A DNA stretch of 64,000 bases from Rhodospirillaceae bacterium (GCA_018660265.1 JABJKS010000121.1:1-64000), one strand, 5' to 3'; shown: positions 26,168-36,059, counted from the first letter of the stretch. A program made the numbers and translations. Notes: generated by a model not told the origin, from the letters alone.

Positions 26168-26959
26168 CTAGTGGCTGAGGATTTGACTTAGGAACAATTG
26201 GGTACGGTCGGATTTTGGGTTGTTGAAGAATTCTTCCGGTTCGTTCTGTTCAACGATTTCACCCTGGTCCATGAAGATCACCCGGTTGGCGACTTTGCGT
26301 GCGAAACCCATTTCATGGGTGACGCAGATCATGGTCATACCGTCTTCGGCCAGCTGGATCATGACTTCCAGAACTTCCTTGATCATTTCGGGATCTAGGG
26401 CTGATGTCGGCTCATCAAACAGCATGATGCGCGGGTTCATGCACAGCGACCGGGCGATGGCGACACGTTGTTGTTGACCGCCCGATAACTGACCGGGGAA
26501 TTTATCGGCCTGTTCGGGGATGCGCACGGTTTCCAGGAAGCGCATGCCAATCTCCTCCGCCTCCGCCTTGGGCATTTTGCGGACCCAGATTGGCGCCAGC
26601 GTACAGTTTTCCAAAACCGTCAGATGCGGGAACAGGTTGAAATGCTGGAACACCATGCCGACCTCCCGGCGCACGGTATCGATGTTTTTCAGATCATTCG
26701 TCAATTCCACATTATCGACAAAGATCTGGCCCTGCTGATGCTCCTCCAACCGATTAATACAGCGGATCAGAGTTGATTTGCCCGACCCCGAAGGGCCGCA
26801 GACAACGATCCGCTCCCCTTGATTGACTGTCAAATTTATGTCCTTGAGGACATGGAAGGAGCCATACCATTTATGCATGGCGTTGATCTGAATGGCGATC
26901 TCATCCGAGATCTTCAATTTCGATTGATCGACGTCAATATCAGCAGCGCTGTCACTCAT
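26168..26959 (-). CDS. aapP: Polar amino-acid ABC transporter ATP-binding protein
   Basis: 263 residues from the ATG at 26959. Walker [11 protein letters not shown]-loop [11 protein letters not shown], signature LSGGQQQR, Walker [13 protein letters not shown] and switch His in CVTHEMGF are all present. It powers the AapJQMP general L-amino-acid importer encoded upstream, of which it is the last gene. The protein is the usual size for AapP and GlnQ-like subunits. Confidence 0.94.
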   Translation of the reverse strand: MSDSAADIDVDQSKLKISDEIAIQINAMHKWYGSFHVLKDINLTVNQGERIVVCGPSGSGKSTLIRCINRLEEHQQGQIFVDNVELTNDLKNIDTVRREVGMVFQHFNLFPHLTVLENCTLAPIWVRKMPKAEAEEIGMRFLETVRIPEQADKFPGQLSGGQQQRVAIARSLCMNPRIMLFDEPTSALDPEMIKEVLEVMIQLAEDGMTMICVTHEMGFARKVANRVIFMDQGEIVEQNEPEEFFNNPKSDRTQLFLSQILSH

Positions 26960-26994
26960 AGTTAGTCTCCCTATTTCCGGGCTCTTATGGGGCT

Positions 26995-28320
26995 CTAATG
27001 GCCCGTATGGAGTTTGCGTTCGAGGTACATTGAATACCGCGACATGGAGAAGCAGAAGATGAAAAAGACGAAGCCGCAGAAGAAATAGCCTTCCTTGGAA
27101 AGGCCGATCCACTGCGCATCGGTAACCGCCAATTGCACCATGGTCAGCAGATCGTTCAAACCAACGATCTGCACCAGGGTGGTGTCCTTGAAGATTCCAA
27201 TGAACAAGGACACGATGGCCGGAATCATGATGCGCAAGGCTTGCGGCAGAATGATCAAACGCATCATCTTCCAATAGCCAAGGCCCAGAGCATTCGCCGC
27301 CTCGTACTGCCCCTTTGGCAGGGCCTGCAGACCACCACGGACCACCTCCGCCGTATAGGCCGCAACGAACAAGGTGACGCCGATCAATACCCGTAGCAAC
27401 TGATCAAACGATGTTCCCGCTGGTAGGAATAGGGGCAGGACCACCAAGGCCATGAACAAGATCGTGATCATGGGGACAGAGCGGAAAAACTCGATCACCA
27501 AAACACAGAACCACCTGATTATAGGCATCTGACTTCGTCGCCCCAGCGCCAGGGAGATACCGATCGGCAGGGCCCCCGTTATGGCCACCGACGATATAAT
27601 GATCGTTAAGACCAACCCACCCCATTTTGCATTGTCCACATGAGGCATACCGAAGACACCGCCCGAGAACATAAAGAAGGCAATGACAGGGAACGGGATC
27701 AACAGGAACATGGCAACCCGGCCCCGATGTGGCAGGCCGTCGGTCAACGCATAGATGATCATCAACAAGCCAATGCCAATCACCGCCGTTGGACGCCAAC
27801 GCTCTTCCCTGGGATAAAAGCCGTAGATAAATTGATCAAATCGGATGCCGACAAAGACCCAACAGGCTCCTTCTATGACCACATCTTTTTCAACCACCAC
27901 CTTGGCGTATTCCCGACCTTTGGCCCGGACCACGCCTTCGACCATTTTCCTCTCCCAGCGCACATTCGGGGTGACGCCTTCGGGAATAACGATACGGTCC
28001 GCCGTCGCCTGCACCTCAATTGTGCTGCCATCGGGCATGGTGCCCTGTGTTGTGACCTTGTCCCGGATGATCTGCACATTGGGTTTACAGGCCTTGCGGC
28101 TGTCGCCGACAAAATGGGCGTCCAACAAGGTCCAATTGATGATCGGTGGAATGACCATGAACAAGGCAATGATAGCCAACACGGTCATCGCACCATTGAA
28201 CCAATCGGGCACCAAATTGCTTCGCACCCAGCCAACCAGACCAACGGTGCTGGCGGGCGGCGGCAGGTCCGGTCTTGGGGTGAAGACCGCTTCGGTTTCG
28301 CCGTAATCTGTATGGCTCAT
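26995..28320 (-). CDS. aapM: Polar amino-acid ABC permease AapM, with long periplasmic loop
   Basis: 441 residues from the ATG at 28320, preceded by GGGAGG. The C-terminal half is a typical permease with the EAA-like loop [24 protein letters not shown]. Between the first helix and the conserved [18 protein letters not shown] segment is an insert of roughly 65 residues (from about NVQIIRDK to VVIEGA), rich in Val and Thr. AapM proteins normally have a much shorter loop here. AapQ lies four bases upstream and AapP 35 bases downstream. Confidence 0.92.
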   Translation of the reverse strand: MSHTDYGETEAVFTPRPDLPPPASTVGLVGWVRSNLVPDWFNGAMTVLAIIALFMVIPPIINWTLLDAHFVGDSRKACKPNVQIIRDKVTTQGTMPDGSTIEVQATADRIVIPEGVTPNVRWERKMVEGVVRAKGREYAKVVVEKDVVIEGACWVFVGIRFDQFIYGFYPREERWRPTAVIGIGLLMIIYALTDGLPHRGRVAMFLLIPFPVIAFFMFSGGVFGMPHVDNAKWGGLVLTIIISSVAITGALPIGISLALGRRSQMPIIRWFCVLVIEFFRSVPMITILFMALVVLPLFLPAGTSFDQLLRVLIGVTLFVAAYTAEVVRGGLQALPKGQYEAANALGLGYWKMMRLIILPQALRIMIPAIVSLFIGIFKDTTLVQIVGLNDLLTMVQLAVTDAQWIGLSKEGYFFCGFVFFIFCFSMSRYSMYLERKLHTGH

Positions 28321-28324
28321 GACG

Positions 28325-29512
28325 TCACCTCCCCACCAACGCGACACGGGAATTGTACCAATTCATAACGCCCGAGATGCTTAACGAGATAAGACAATAG
28401 GTACCCATCACCATCGCCATACATTCCAGGGCCTGGCCCGATTGGTTCAACACCGTGCCGGCCCAGACCTGGGTCATTTCAGGGTAACCAATAGCGGGCG
28501 CCAGGGACGAATTCTTCACCAGGTTCAGATACTGCGAGATCAGGGGTGGAATAATAATCCGCATGGCCTGTGGAATGATCACCAGGCGCAGGGTGGTGCT
28601 GGGCTTGATACCCAGGGCATGGGCTGCTTCCGTCTGGCCATGCGAGACCGCCTGAATACCGGCGCGAACAATCTCGCCGATAAAAGCGGCGGTATAAATG
28701 GTCAACGCCAACAACAGGGCCAGAAATTCAGGGATAATGACAGAGCCGCCCTTAAAGCCGAAACCTTGCAGGCGCGGCAAGCTCCACGTCCAGGGCAAAC
28801 CCGTGACCAGGGCCGCCAAAATAGGCAGGCCGAATATGAGGCCAAGACCGGCCCATATAGTAGGAAAGCCCTGACCAGTTTTTTCACGCCGGCGCTTCAC
28901 CCACTTCGCCAAAACAATGGTTGCGAGGATGCCAATGACGAAGGCGATGGGAACGGCCATAAAGCCCGATTCCGCCTGCATTGCGGGATAGAAAATACCG
29001 CGGTTATTGATGAAGACATTCTCAAAAAATATGATCGAGCTGCGCTGTTGCGGCATCAATTGCAGGACGCCGATGTACCAGAACAAGATCTGCAAAAGCA
29101 GGGGAATATTGCGGAACGTTTCCAGATACACCGCCGCAATGCGAGAGATCAGAAAGTTCTTTGACAGGCGCATCACGCCCAGCGTAAAGCCAAGAAGGGT
29201 GGCAAGAACGATACCCACGGCGGATACGAACAGCGTGTTCAGAACCCCAAGGATAAACACCGTTCTATAGGGCGAGGCCTCGGTATATTCGATCAGGGAA
29301 AATGGCACCCCGAATCCGGCCGGATGATTGAGGAATTCGAAACCGCTGGCGATGCCGCGTTTTTCGAGATTATCAATGGTGTTGACCGTCAGCCAGGCAA
29401 AGAAGAACACCACGGCGCCGGCCATTACGACCTGATAAATTATTGCACGAACCCGCGCATCGTAAAGTAACGATGCTTTCCCGGGCTTCACACCACCTTC
29501 GGCTACGGCCAT
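28325..29512 (-). CDS. aapQ: Polar amino-acid ABC permease AapQ
   Basis: 395 residues from the ATG at 29512 (a GTG three bases upstream is possible). A first helix is followed by a cytoplasmic region and eight hydrophobic segments. The EAA motif EAAHALGIKPSTTLRLVIIPQAMR marks contact with AapP. AapQ and AapM form the membrane channel of the amino-acid importer. The gap upstream to aapJ (354 bases) holds a terminator and a repeat, unlike the tight spacing to aapM. Confidence 0.93.
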   Translation of the reverse strand: MAVAEGGVKPGKASLLYDARVRAIIYQVVMAGAVVFFFAWLTVNTIDNLEKRGIASGFEFLNHPAGFGVPFSLIEYTEASPYRTVFILGVLNTLFVSAVGIVLATLLGFTLGVMRLSKNFLISRIAAVYLETFRNIPLLLQILFWYIGVLQLMPQQRSSIIFFENVFINNRGIFYPAMQAESGFMAVPIAFVIGILATIVLAKWVKRRREKTGQGFPTIWAGLGLIFGLPILAALVTGLPWTWSLPRLQGFGFKGGSVIIPEFLALLLALTIYTAAFIGEIVRAGIQAVSHGQTEAAHALGIKPSTTLRLVIIPQAMRIIIPPLISQYLNLVKNSSLAPAIGYPEMTQVWAGTVLNQSGQALECMAMVMGTYCLISLSISGVMNWYNSRVALVGR

Positions 29513-29530
29513 CACACCCCCCGCTGCCCC

Positions 29531-29630
29531 GAGCGCATTTTAAGAAAATGCGCTCAGACTCTTGAGAATAGAGCAATTAAGCCAATAATCTGGGTCACAT
29601 AAGTGACCCCAATAAATTGAAAATTGCCCT
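29531..29630. repeat. Dispersed GAGCAATT palindrome, copy C, with adjoining hairpin
   Basis: A perfect hairpin GAGCGCATTTT...AAAATGCGCTC (29531-29555) precedes a core at 29564-29630. The core starts GAGAATAGAGCAATT, contains the internal palindrome GGGTCACATAAGTGACCC, and ends AATTGAAAATTGCCCT. Its plan (hairpin, GAATNGAGCAATT, internal palindrome, AATTGAAAATTG) is the same as copy B. It is located between aapQ and aapJ. Confidence 0.65.
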
Positions 29631-29735
29631 AACAATCGGCCAATTAATGGTCGATTTTCCTAAGCATGTTGCAACAGTTCAGACAGTCCGTCTTTAGTGA
29701 CTTGTTTCCGGTCTGAGCGTTACAGCAATAGAAAC

Positions 29736-29789
29736 GAAAAAACCGCCTGATGGGACGCGCCCGGCCCTATAATCGGGTCGGGCGCGCCA
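29736..29789 (-). terminator. Intrinsic terminator or attenuator after aapJ
   Basis: On the reverse strand GGCGCGCCCGACCC pairs with GGGCCGGGCGCGTCC, followed by a GGCGGTTTTTTCG run. It lies about 80 bases after the aapJ stop. It should reduce read-through into aapQMP, giving more binding protein than permease, as is usual in such operons. Confidence 0.75.
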
Positions 29790-29866
29790 GCCATCTAGAC
29801 GGCTATCAATGCCCAATACATGTAGATTCTACACATAAAGCTTTGACTTAGATCGTTACGCTGCGA

Positions 29867-30883
29867 TCAACGGAACGGCGGTGAGTACAGGATACCGCCC
29901 TGGTTCCAGGCCGCATTTACACCACGGGTCAGACCAATCGCCGTATTCGGGCCAATGTTCCGATCGTAGCTTTCGGCATAGTTGCCGACCTGCTTGATGA
30001 CGTTCATGGCCCAATCGTTGGAAAGGCCAAGACGTGCACCATATTCACCTTCGACACCAAGCAGACGCTTGACCTCTGGATCCGAGGAGGAGCCCATCAT
30101 GCTGCCGACATTGGCAGACGTCAGGCCCTTTTCTTCAGCAATGATCATGACGTTGAGGGTCCAACGCACCACGTCGCCCCATTGGTTGTCGCCGTGGCGA
30201 ACCAAAGGACCAAGGGGCTCTTTCGAGATCACCTCGGGAAGCACCACGTGGGCATCCGGGTTCGGCATCTGTGAACGCTGTGCCGCCAGACCGGAACGGT
30301 CAGTCGTGTAGGCATCACAACGGCCAGCGATATAACCGGCGCGGACTTCATCAGATTTTTCGAAGACCACCGGGGTGTACTTCATGTTATTGGCGCGGAA
30401 GTAATCGCCCAGGTTCAATTCCGTGGTGGAACCCGTGGTCACACAAACCGTGGCACCATCCAATTCCAGCGCAGATTTTACACCGAGGTCTTTGCGGACC
30501 ATAAAGCCCTGGCCGTCATAGAAGTTGACGCCCGCAAACTCAAAGCCAAGCTTCACGTCCCGATCAAAGGTCCAGGTCGTGTTCCGGGCCAGCATGTCCA
30601 CTTCGCCGGACTGCAGGGTGGGGAAACGGCTTTTACCTGTTGTCGGCGTGAACTTCACTTTCATGGCATCGCCAAGGACGGCGGCGGCAACGGCGCGGCA
30701 GATATCCACGTCAAAACCGGCCCATTCGCCCTTATCGTTGGGAGCTGCAAAGCCAGCCAAACCCGTGGTGACGCCGCAATTCAGCTCTCCACGTTTTTGC
30801 ACATCGGCAATGGTCCCCGCAGTTGCTGCCGTGGCCAAAAAGGCCGCACCGACACCAGCTGCCAGAATAGCTATATTTTTCAT
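29867..30883 (-). CDS. aapJ: Polar amino-acid ABC transporter substrate-binding protein
   Basis: 338 residues from the ATG at 30883, preceded by GGGAAGA. The signal peptide ends at TAATAG. The mature protein starts with IADVQKRGELNCGVT and includes KGEWAGFDVDICRAVAAAVLGD, a ligand-binding signature of the family. In the periplasm it captures L-amino acids for AapQMP. It is transcribed divergently from the metC-like gene, with about 315 bases between their starts. Confidence 0.93.
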   Translation of the reverse strand: MKNIAILAAGVGAAFLATAATAGTIADVQKRGELNCGVTTGLAGFAAPNDKGEWAGFDVDICRAVAAAVLGDAMKVKFTPTTGKSRFPTLQSGEVDMLARNTTWTFDRDVKLGFEFAGVNFYDGQGFMVRKDLGVKSALELDGATVCVTTGSTTELNLGDYFRANNMKYTPVVFEKSDEVRAGYIAGRCDAYTTDRSGLAAQRSQMPNPDAHVVLPEVISKEPLGPLVRHGDNQWGDVVRWTLNVMIIAEEKGLTSANVGSMMGSSSDPEVKRLLGVEGEYGARLGLSNDWAMNVIKQVGNYAESYDRNIGPNTAIGLTRGVNAAWNQGGILYSPPFR

Positions 30884-31199
30884 TGATTGATCTTCCCTGT
30901 TGTTATCAACGTTGGTCGCCAATTGTTATCGTCAATATGTAATCGTCTATTAGTAGTCCGCAGGATCAAAGATAAACCCCGCCGTCTGTTCGTTGCCTCG
31001 CCCTCCATGAATTAAACTCATCTCTAAATTAGAAAAGCTAAGCGTAGCAAACGGTAACAAACATTTTGACACGCGACAACAAGATAGAATAAGCGCCATC
31101 ACGATTTTTTTTGGGACCAAATCCATAGGGAATGCCATTATAGAGGCAACCTCCTCCGGGCTATCACCCGCACCCACCATATGAATGAGACGCAACACC
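30884..31199. promoter_or_regulatory. Divergent promoter region of aapJ and metC-like genes
   Basis: This 316-base gap has no coding frame I trust. A TTGACA hexamer at 31066-31071 is present on the forward strand but the best -10-like hexamer (TAGAAT, 31085) is only 13 bases away, so I do not assign a promoter precisely. Confidence 0.4.
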
Positions 31200-32378
31200 A
31201 TGAAAGACGAAACCAAACTGGTCACGGCTGGCCGCGACCCGGAAAGCAACCTTGGCATTGTAAACCCGCCAGTCTACCACGCCTCCACTGTTCTTTACCC
31301 CACATTGGATGCACTTGATCAATCCAGGAAACGGCGCGAGGGGGGGGAACGAGGGGTCTATTACGGACGCATGGGCACACCGACCACATTCTCTTTGGAA
31401 GATATGGTCTGTGAAGTTGAGGGCGGCGACCGTTGCATGGTCTACCCCTCTGGCCTGGCGGCAATTGTCGCGGCCTTGATGTCGTTTCTGAAAGCCGGCG
31501 ATCATGTTTTAATGGTAGACAGCGTCTATGGCCCGACCCGGCGTTTCTGCGACACCCTGGCCAAGCGGATCGATGTCTCTACAACATTTTATGACCCCAC
31601 CATCGGTGCCGGCATCGCCGATCTGATCCAGGACAACACCCGGGTCGTTTATGTCGAGGCACCGGGTTCGCAAACCTTTGTCATGCAGGACATTCCCGCC
31701 ATCACCAAGGCAGCACATGCCAAGGGCTGCACGGTCATCATGGACAACACCTGGGCCTCACCGCTGTTTTGCAAACCGTTTGAGCTGGGCGTCGATGTCT
31801 CGGTACAGGCGGGCACGAAATATATCGTCGGCCATTCCGACGTCATGATCGGCACTGCATCCGCCACCGCAGCCGCCTGGCCGGAGTTGGAGGTGACCTC
31901 CCGCATGTTGGGACATACCGCCGGGCCCGACGATGTCTATCTGGCACAGCGCGGCATGCGAACCCTGTCCGTGCGCATGAACCAGCATTGGAAAAACGGC
32001 CTGATTGTCGCTGAATGGTTAAGGGAGCAAGAGGACGTTATTGAATGCGTCATGCATCCCGCCCTGCCGAACGATCCTGGTCACCAATTGTGGAAACGGG
32101 ATTTCAAAGGTGCCTCAGGCCTGTTCGGCACGACGCTGAAACCCTGCCCTCGTGTCGCACTGGCCGCATTGATCGACGGCCTGCAACTGTTTGGCATGGG
32201 CGCATCATGGGGTGGGTATGAAAGCCTGGTCCTGCCCCAAGATCCCAATGCGGGGCGCACGGTGACACCCTGGCCATATGAGGGGCAGTGCCTGCGCTTT
32301 CATATCGGGCTTGAAGATCCGGAAGATCTAATCGCGGACCTGGATGCGGGCTTTAACCGGCTGCGCGCGGCCATGTAA
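31200..32378 (+). CDS. metC: Cystathionine beta-lyase (Cys/Met metabolism PLP enzyme)
   Basis: 392 residues from the ATG at 31200; an ATG 15 bases earlier is also possible. The family motif is clear: YGRMGTPTTFSLED, then the PLP lysine in SVQAGTKYIVGHSDVMIG, and a C-terminal GASWGGYESLVLP loop of the beta-lyase type. It splits cystathionine to homocysteine, pyruvate and ammonia in methionine synthesis. Some homologues are O-acetylhomoserine sulfhydrylases, but the GYESL motif favours the lyase. Confidence 0.88.
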   Translation: MKDETKLVTAGRDPESNLGIVNPPVYHASTVLYPTLDALDQSRKRREGGERGVYYGRMGTPTTFSLEDMVCEVEGGDRCMVYPSGLAAIVAALMSFLKAGDHVLMVDSVYGPTRRFCDTLAKRIDVSTTFYDPTIGAGIADLIQDNTRVVYVEAPGSQTFVMQDIPAITKAAHAKGCTVIMDNTWASPLFCKPFELGVDVSVQAGTKYIVGHSDVMIGTASATAAAWPELEVTSRMLGHTAGPDDVYLAQRGMRTLSVRMNQHWKNGLIVAEWLREQEDVIECVMHPALPNDPGHQLWKRDFKGASGLFGTTLKPCPRVALAALIDGLQLFGMGASWGGYESLVLPQDPNAGRTVTPWPYEGQCLRFHIGLEDPEDLIADLDAGFNRLRAAM

Positions 32379-32387
32379 GTCTCCCCG

Positions 32388-33203
32388 ATGCGACATTTCC
32401 TCGCCCTCGCGTTTTGTGTCGCGGTACTAACCGCCGCGCCGAACGTGGGCAAGGCCGATACCCAGGCCGATACCCAGGCCGATACCCAGGGCGAAACCAA
32501 GGGCGAAACTATTGAGCTATTGGCGGCGGCATCCACGACAGAGGCGGTGGCCGCGTTGGTCGCGGATATAAAGCAGCGCCACGGCATAAAGGTGCGGCCG
32601 ACTTTCGCCGCCTCCTCCACCCTGGCCAAACATATTGCCGCAGGTGCCCCGGCACATCTGTTTCTCTCCGCCAATCTCGCCTGGACAGGCTATTTGCAGG
32701 AACGCGGCCTGATCGCGCCCAATGGCGTCATAGACCTGTTGGGTAATAGGTTGGTGTTATTGGCCAGGAATTCCGATACGGGAGGCGGTTTCAGTCTTGC
32801 CGAACTACCAAAAAAATTGGGCCGGGAACGCTTGGTCATGGGCGATCCCGCACATGTCCCAGCCGGTCGCTATGGCCGCCAGGCGCTTGGCAACCTAAAT
32901 CTATGGGCCGATGTTAAGGACCGGGCGGTGTTCGGTGCATCGGTTCGGAACGCCCTGGCCTTGTTGGCGCGGGGACAAGGCCGCTATGCCATTGCCTATG
33001 GCACAGATGCCCGGGTCTATGACGATTTGCAGCAACGGGCGGTGTTTCCAGGCACCAGCCATGATCCTATTATTTACCCCCTGGCCATCATCCATGGGCA
33101 GGACAATGATACGGCGCGCAAGGTCTTTCGCTACCTGCAAAGCGAACAGGCTGGAAAAATCTTTCAACAATTTGGCTTTACCTATCCGCCCAGGCACCGC
33201 TAG
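32388..33203 (+). CDS. modA: Molybdate ABC transporter substrate-binding protein, with tandem repeat near N-terminus
   Basis: 271 residues. After the signal peptide comes a low-complexity stretch, three copies of the 12-base unit GCCGATACCCAG (32454-32489, encoding ADTQ) and two degenerate GET units, before the ModA domain begins at IELLAAASTTEAVAALV. ModA motifs follow: FAASSTLAKHI, GAPAHLFLSAN, GDPAHVPAGRYGRQAL and AYGTDA. It binds molybdate (or tungstate) in the periplasm. First gene of modABC. Confidence 0.93.
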   Translation: MRHFLALAFCVAVLTAAPNVGKADTQADTQADTQGETKGETIELLAAASTTEAVAALVADIKQRHGIKVRPTFAASSTLAKHIAAGAPAHLFLSANLAWTGYLQERGLIAPNGVIDLLGNRLVLLARNSDTGGGFSLAELPKKLGRERLVMGDPAHVPAGRYGRQALGNLNLWADVKDRAVFGASVRNALALLARGQGRYAIAYGTDARVYDDLQQRAVFPGTSHDPIIYPLAIIHGQDNDTARKVFRYLQSEQAGKIFQQFGFTYPPRHR

Positions 33204-33213
33204 GTACGGGGAT

Positions 33214-33903
33214 ATGTTAAGTCCCTTGGAAATAGAGGCTTTGGCCCTCTCCTTAAAAGTAGCCCTGTGGGCGGTTGCATGCAGCCTGCTGCCAGGTATT
33301 GCCATCGCCTGGCTTTTGGCGCGACGGGAATTTCCCGGCAAGGCACTGGTGGATGGCATTGTGCATCTGCCCCTGGTGCTGCCGCCCGTTGCCTTGGGCT
33401 ATATGCTATTGGTACTGTTCGGGCGCAACGGTGCCATTGGTGCCTGGCTGTATGATTGGTTCGGGATCAATCTGGTATTTTCCTGGCGCGGTGCCGCATT
33501 GGCCGCCGCCGTGATGGCCTTTCCCCTTTTAGTCCGCGCGGTCCGCCTATCCATGGAAACCGTGGACCGACGGTTGGAGACAGCAGCCCAAACATTGGGT
33601 GCCAGGCCCGCCTGGGTCTTTCTGACCATCACGCTGCCGTTGACCACGCCGGGCATTCTGACCGGGGTGTTATTATCTTTTATCCGCTGCCTCGGCGAAT
33701 TCGGCGCGACCATAACTTTTGCCGCTAATGTGCCCGGGGAAACCCGTACCCTGCCCCTCGCCCTTTACACTGCCCTGCAGGTTCCGGGCGGCGAGGCTGG
33801 TGCCACCCGCCTGGCAATAATTTCCGTGATCTTGGCGATCTTTGCCTTGATCGCCTCGCAATATCTAGCCAAGCAGTTGTCCCGACGGATTGGGCTTCAT
33901 TGA
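33214..33903 (+). CDS. modB: Molybdate ABC transporter permease
   Basis: 229 residues from the ATG at 33214. About five or six hydrophobic helices with the ModB EAA-like loop ETAAQTLGARPAWVFLTITLPLTTPGILTG, and a second motif FIRCLGEFGATITFAANVPGETRTLPLALYT. It forms the channel for molybdate across the inner membrane. It starts ten bases after modA and its stop overlaps modC. Confidence 0.95.
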   Translation: MLSPLEIEALALSLKVALWAVACSLLPGIAIAWLLARREFPGKALVDGIVHLPLVLPPVALGYMLLVLFGRNGAIGAWLYDWFGINLVFSWRGAALAAAVMAFPLLVRAVRLSMETVDRRLETAAQTLGARPAWVFLTITLPLTTPGILTGVLLSFIRCLGEFGATITFAANVPGETRTLPLALYTALQVPGGEAGATRLAIISVILAIFALIASQYLAKQLSRRIGLH

Positions 33904-34991
33904 TGCTTAAGCTGGATATCACGGCCCAGGTTGGCGACTTCAACATCACGGCCGCGTTCGGTGCGGATGCGGGCATCACTGCTTTATTTGGTCCTTCCGG
34001 CGCGGGCAAGACATCCCTGGTCAACATGCTGGCAGGATTACAGCGCCCTAGCCAGGGCCGCATTGTGGTGCAGGACACTGTGTTGTTCGACAGCACTCTG
34101 GGCATCAACCTAGCACCGGAACAACGACGTCTGGGCTATGTCTTTCAGGAAAGCCGGCTGTTCCCTCATATGACCGTGGCCAACAATCTCTCCTATGGGG
34201 AGCGGCTGGTCCCGGGAGGTATCGACAGGGCCGACCGGGTCGACCGGGATGAGGTAGTGGATGTGTTGGCCCTGGCAGCCCTGTTGCAACGGCGGCCCAA
34301 CACTCTGTCGGGCGGCGAACGCCAGCGCGTCGCCATTGGCCGGGCCCTGTTGGCGGCACCGAGATTGCTGTTGATGGATGAGCCCCTGGCCAATCTGGAC
34401 GCCCCGCGCCGGGCCGAGATTTTGCCGTTCATTGAAAGGCTGCGACGGCAGTTTGATATTTCCATCGTATATGTTTCCCACAATATGGACGAAATCGTCC
34501 GCCTGGCAGATCAGTTGGTGGTCATGGCGGACGGTGCGGTCGTGGCCCAGGGCCCGGTCGATGAAATCACTGCCCGCCTGGACTTACGCGCCTTGACCGG
34601 GCGCTGGGACGCTGGCGCGGTCCTGTCCACGACCGTTGCCGAACAAGACGCGGCAGATGCCCTGACCAAGCTGTCTTTCGAAGGCGGCGATTTATGGCTG
34701 CCCCAGCTTGACCTGCCTATAGGTGCAACTTTACGAATTCGGGTTCGGGCCCGTGACGTTAGCCTGGCCCTAACGCCACCTGCACAAATCAGCGTTCTGA
34801 ATGTCTTTCCCGGCATTGTGTTAGAGGTGGGGGAGGACGATGGCCCGCAAGTCGATGTGCTGGTCGATATCGGCAGCCACCTGTGGGCCCGCATTACCAA
34901 ACGCTCGCAACGGGAACTGGACATTAAGCCAGGTACAAAGGTCCACGCTTTAATCAAAGCCATGGCGGTAGACCGCAATCACGTCAGTTAA
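33903..34991 (+). CDS. modC: Molybdate ABC transporter ATP-binding protein with C-terminal TOBE domain
   Basis: 362 residues. Its ATG (33903) overlaps the modB stop in TGATG. Walker A GPSGAGKTS, signature LSGGERQR, Walker B LLLMDEPLANLD and VSHNMDE are in the first 235 residues; the C-terminal part (about 290-360, RVRARDVSLAL) is a TOBE molybdate-binding domain that senses molybdate. The end overlaps the convergent small membrane protein by four bases. Confidence 0.95.
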   Translation: MLKLDITAQVGDFNITAAFGADAGITALFGPSGAGKTSLVNMLAGLQRPSQGRIVVQDTVLFDSTLGINLAPEQRRLGYVFQESRLFPHMTVANNLSYGERLVPGGIDRADRVDRDEVVDVLALAALLQRRPNTLSGGERQRVAIGRALLAAPRLLLMDEPLANLDAPRRAEILPFIERLRRQFDISIVYVSHNMDEIVRLADQLVVMADGAVVAQGPVDEITARLDLRALTGRWDAGAVLSTTVAEQDAADALTKLSFEGGDLWLPQLDLPIGATLRIRVRARDVSLALTPPAQISVLNVFPGIVLEVGEDDGPQVDVLVDIGSHLWARITKRSQRELDIKPGTKVHALIKAMAVDRNHVS

Positions 34992-35245
34992 TCTTTGGCG
35001 GGGCTGGAAATATTCGGACGCTCCGCCACGCCATCGGGCACGGCCACGGTGCGGGCGGATTGATTGACGTAGATATAAGCCGGCACCGCACCGGCAATAA
35101 GGGCAATCACCAAAAGGCCCGGCCAATGGAAATCATTGATACTGGCGACGGCCCGACGCCGGAATGATTTTGTCATGACAACAGCCATGATCACAACCAG
35201 AGTAGATACCAGCCAAACCAGCAAAAACGAACTTGTTGGAGACAA
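34988..35245 (-). CDS. 85-residue two-helix membrane protein, unknown
   Basis: Two hydrophobic segments (about 6-24 and 43-61) with a basic stretch between them (KSFRRRAVASIND) and a polar C-terminus. It lies 16 bases downstream of the HpcH/HpaI aldolase gene on the same strand, so it may be the last gene of that cluster. No family recognised. Confidence 0.6.
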   Translation of the reverse strand: MSPTSSFLLVWLVSTLVVIMAVVMTKSFRRRAVASINDFHWPGLLVIALIAGAVPAYIYVNQSARTVAVPDGVAERPNISSPAKD

Positions 35246-35261
35246 ATTATCTGTTCCCCGT

Positions 35262-36044
35262 CTATTTCACGACAGCACTTAAACCTTCAGCCCGGGTCCG
35301 GCCCGCGGCCATAAGGAAGGATAGATCACTGCCGCCCAAAACCATGCGTACACCCATGGAGATATATTTCTGCGCCAGATCATCATAGACCCCGCCCATG
35401 CCGGCCCATTTGCCGTTGTTGTGACAGGCAGCGATTGTGGTGTCATAGGCGGCAACCACATCGTCATGGCCATATTGGCCGGCAATACCCATTTCAGCGC
35501 ACAAATCATTGGTGCCGATCAACAGCACATCCACGCCCTCAACAGCGGCGATCTCGTCCGCATTGACGATAGCTTCGGGACTTTCCAGCATCACCACGAC
35601 CAACAGATTGTCGTTGATGACCCGGGCCGCCTCGGCCATGGGCAGGTTGTCGTATTCCAGAACCGCCATGCCGCCTGCCATGGAACGATGGCCCAAGGGC
35701 GGGTAAAGGCATTGGGCCACCACGCGGCGGGCTTCTTCCGCCGTATTCACATGCGGCACGACAATGCCCTGGGCACCCGCATCCAAGGGGCGGGAGGCAT
35801 GGTGATGCAAGTGGGATGATGAACGCACGATGGGCGTACAGCCCGCATCCAGTCCGGCCAGGGTCATATCAGCCACGGTTTCGATAGATAGCGGGCTATG
35901 TTCCATATCGATGAACAGCCAGTCATAGCCGCAAACCTTGGCAACTTTGGCAATCTCCGTGCCACGGGCCAGACGCACACCCATGCCAAGGGAGAGTTCA
36001 CCCGCTGCCAGTTTTTGTTTGGTTATATTTGGAACGACAGCCAT
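35262..36044 (-). CDS. HpcH/HpaI-family aldolase
   Basis: 260 residues. The family motifs are MGVRLARGTEIAKVAK, the catalytic neighbourhood YDWLFIDMEHSPLS, VVPHVNTAEEARRVV, VVVMLESPEAI (the metal-binding Glu) and VDVLLIGTNDLCAEMG. Such metal-dependent class II aldolases cleave 2-keto-3-deoxy acids or 4-hydroxy-2-oxo acids to pyruvate and an aldehyde. In this cluster it would fit the last step after the enolase-superfamily dehydratase. It is 15 bases downstream of the second epimerase. Exact substrate unknown. Confidence 0.9.
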   Translation of the reverse strand: MAVVPNITKQKLAAGELSLGMGVRLARGTEIAKVAKVCGYDWLFIDMEHSPLSIETVADMTLAGLDAGCTPIVRSSSHLHHHASRPLDAGAQGIVVPHVNTAEEARRVVAQCLYPPLGHRSMAGGMAVLEYDNLPMAEAARVINDNLLVVVMLESPEAIVNADEIAAVEGVDVLLIGTNDLCAEMGIAGQYGHDDVVAAYDTTIAACHNNGKWAGMGGVYDDLAQKYISMGVRMVLGGSDLSFLMAAGRTRAEGLSAVVK

Positions 36045-36059
36045 AGACCCGCCTCCTAC

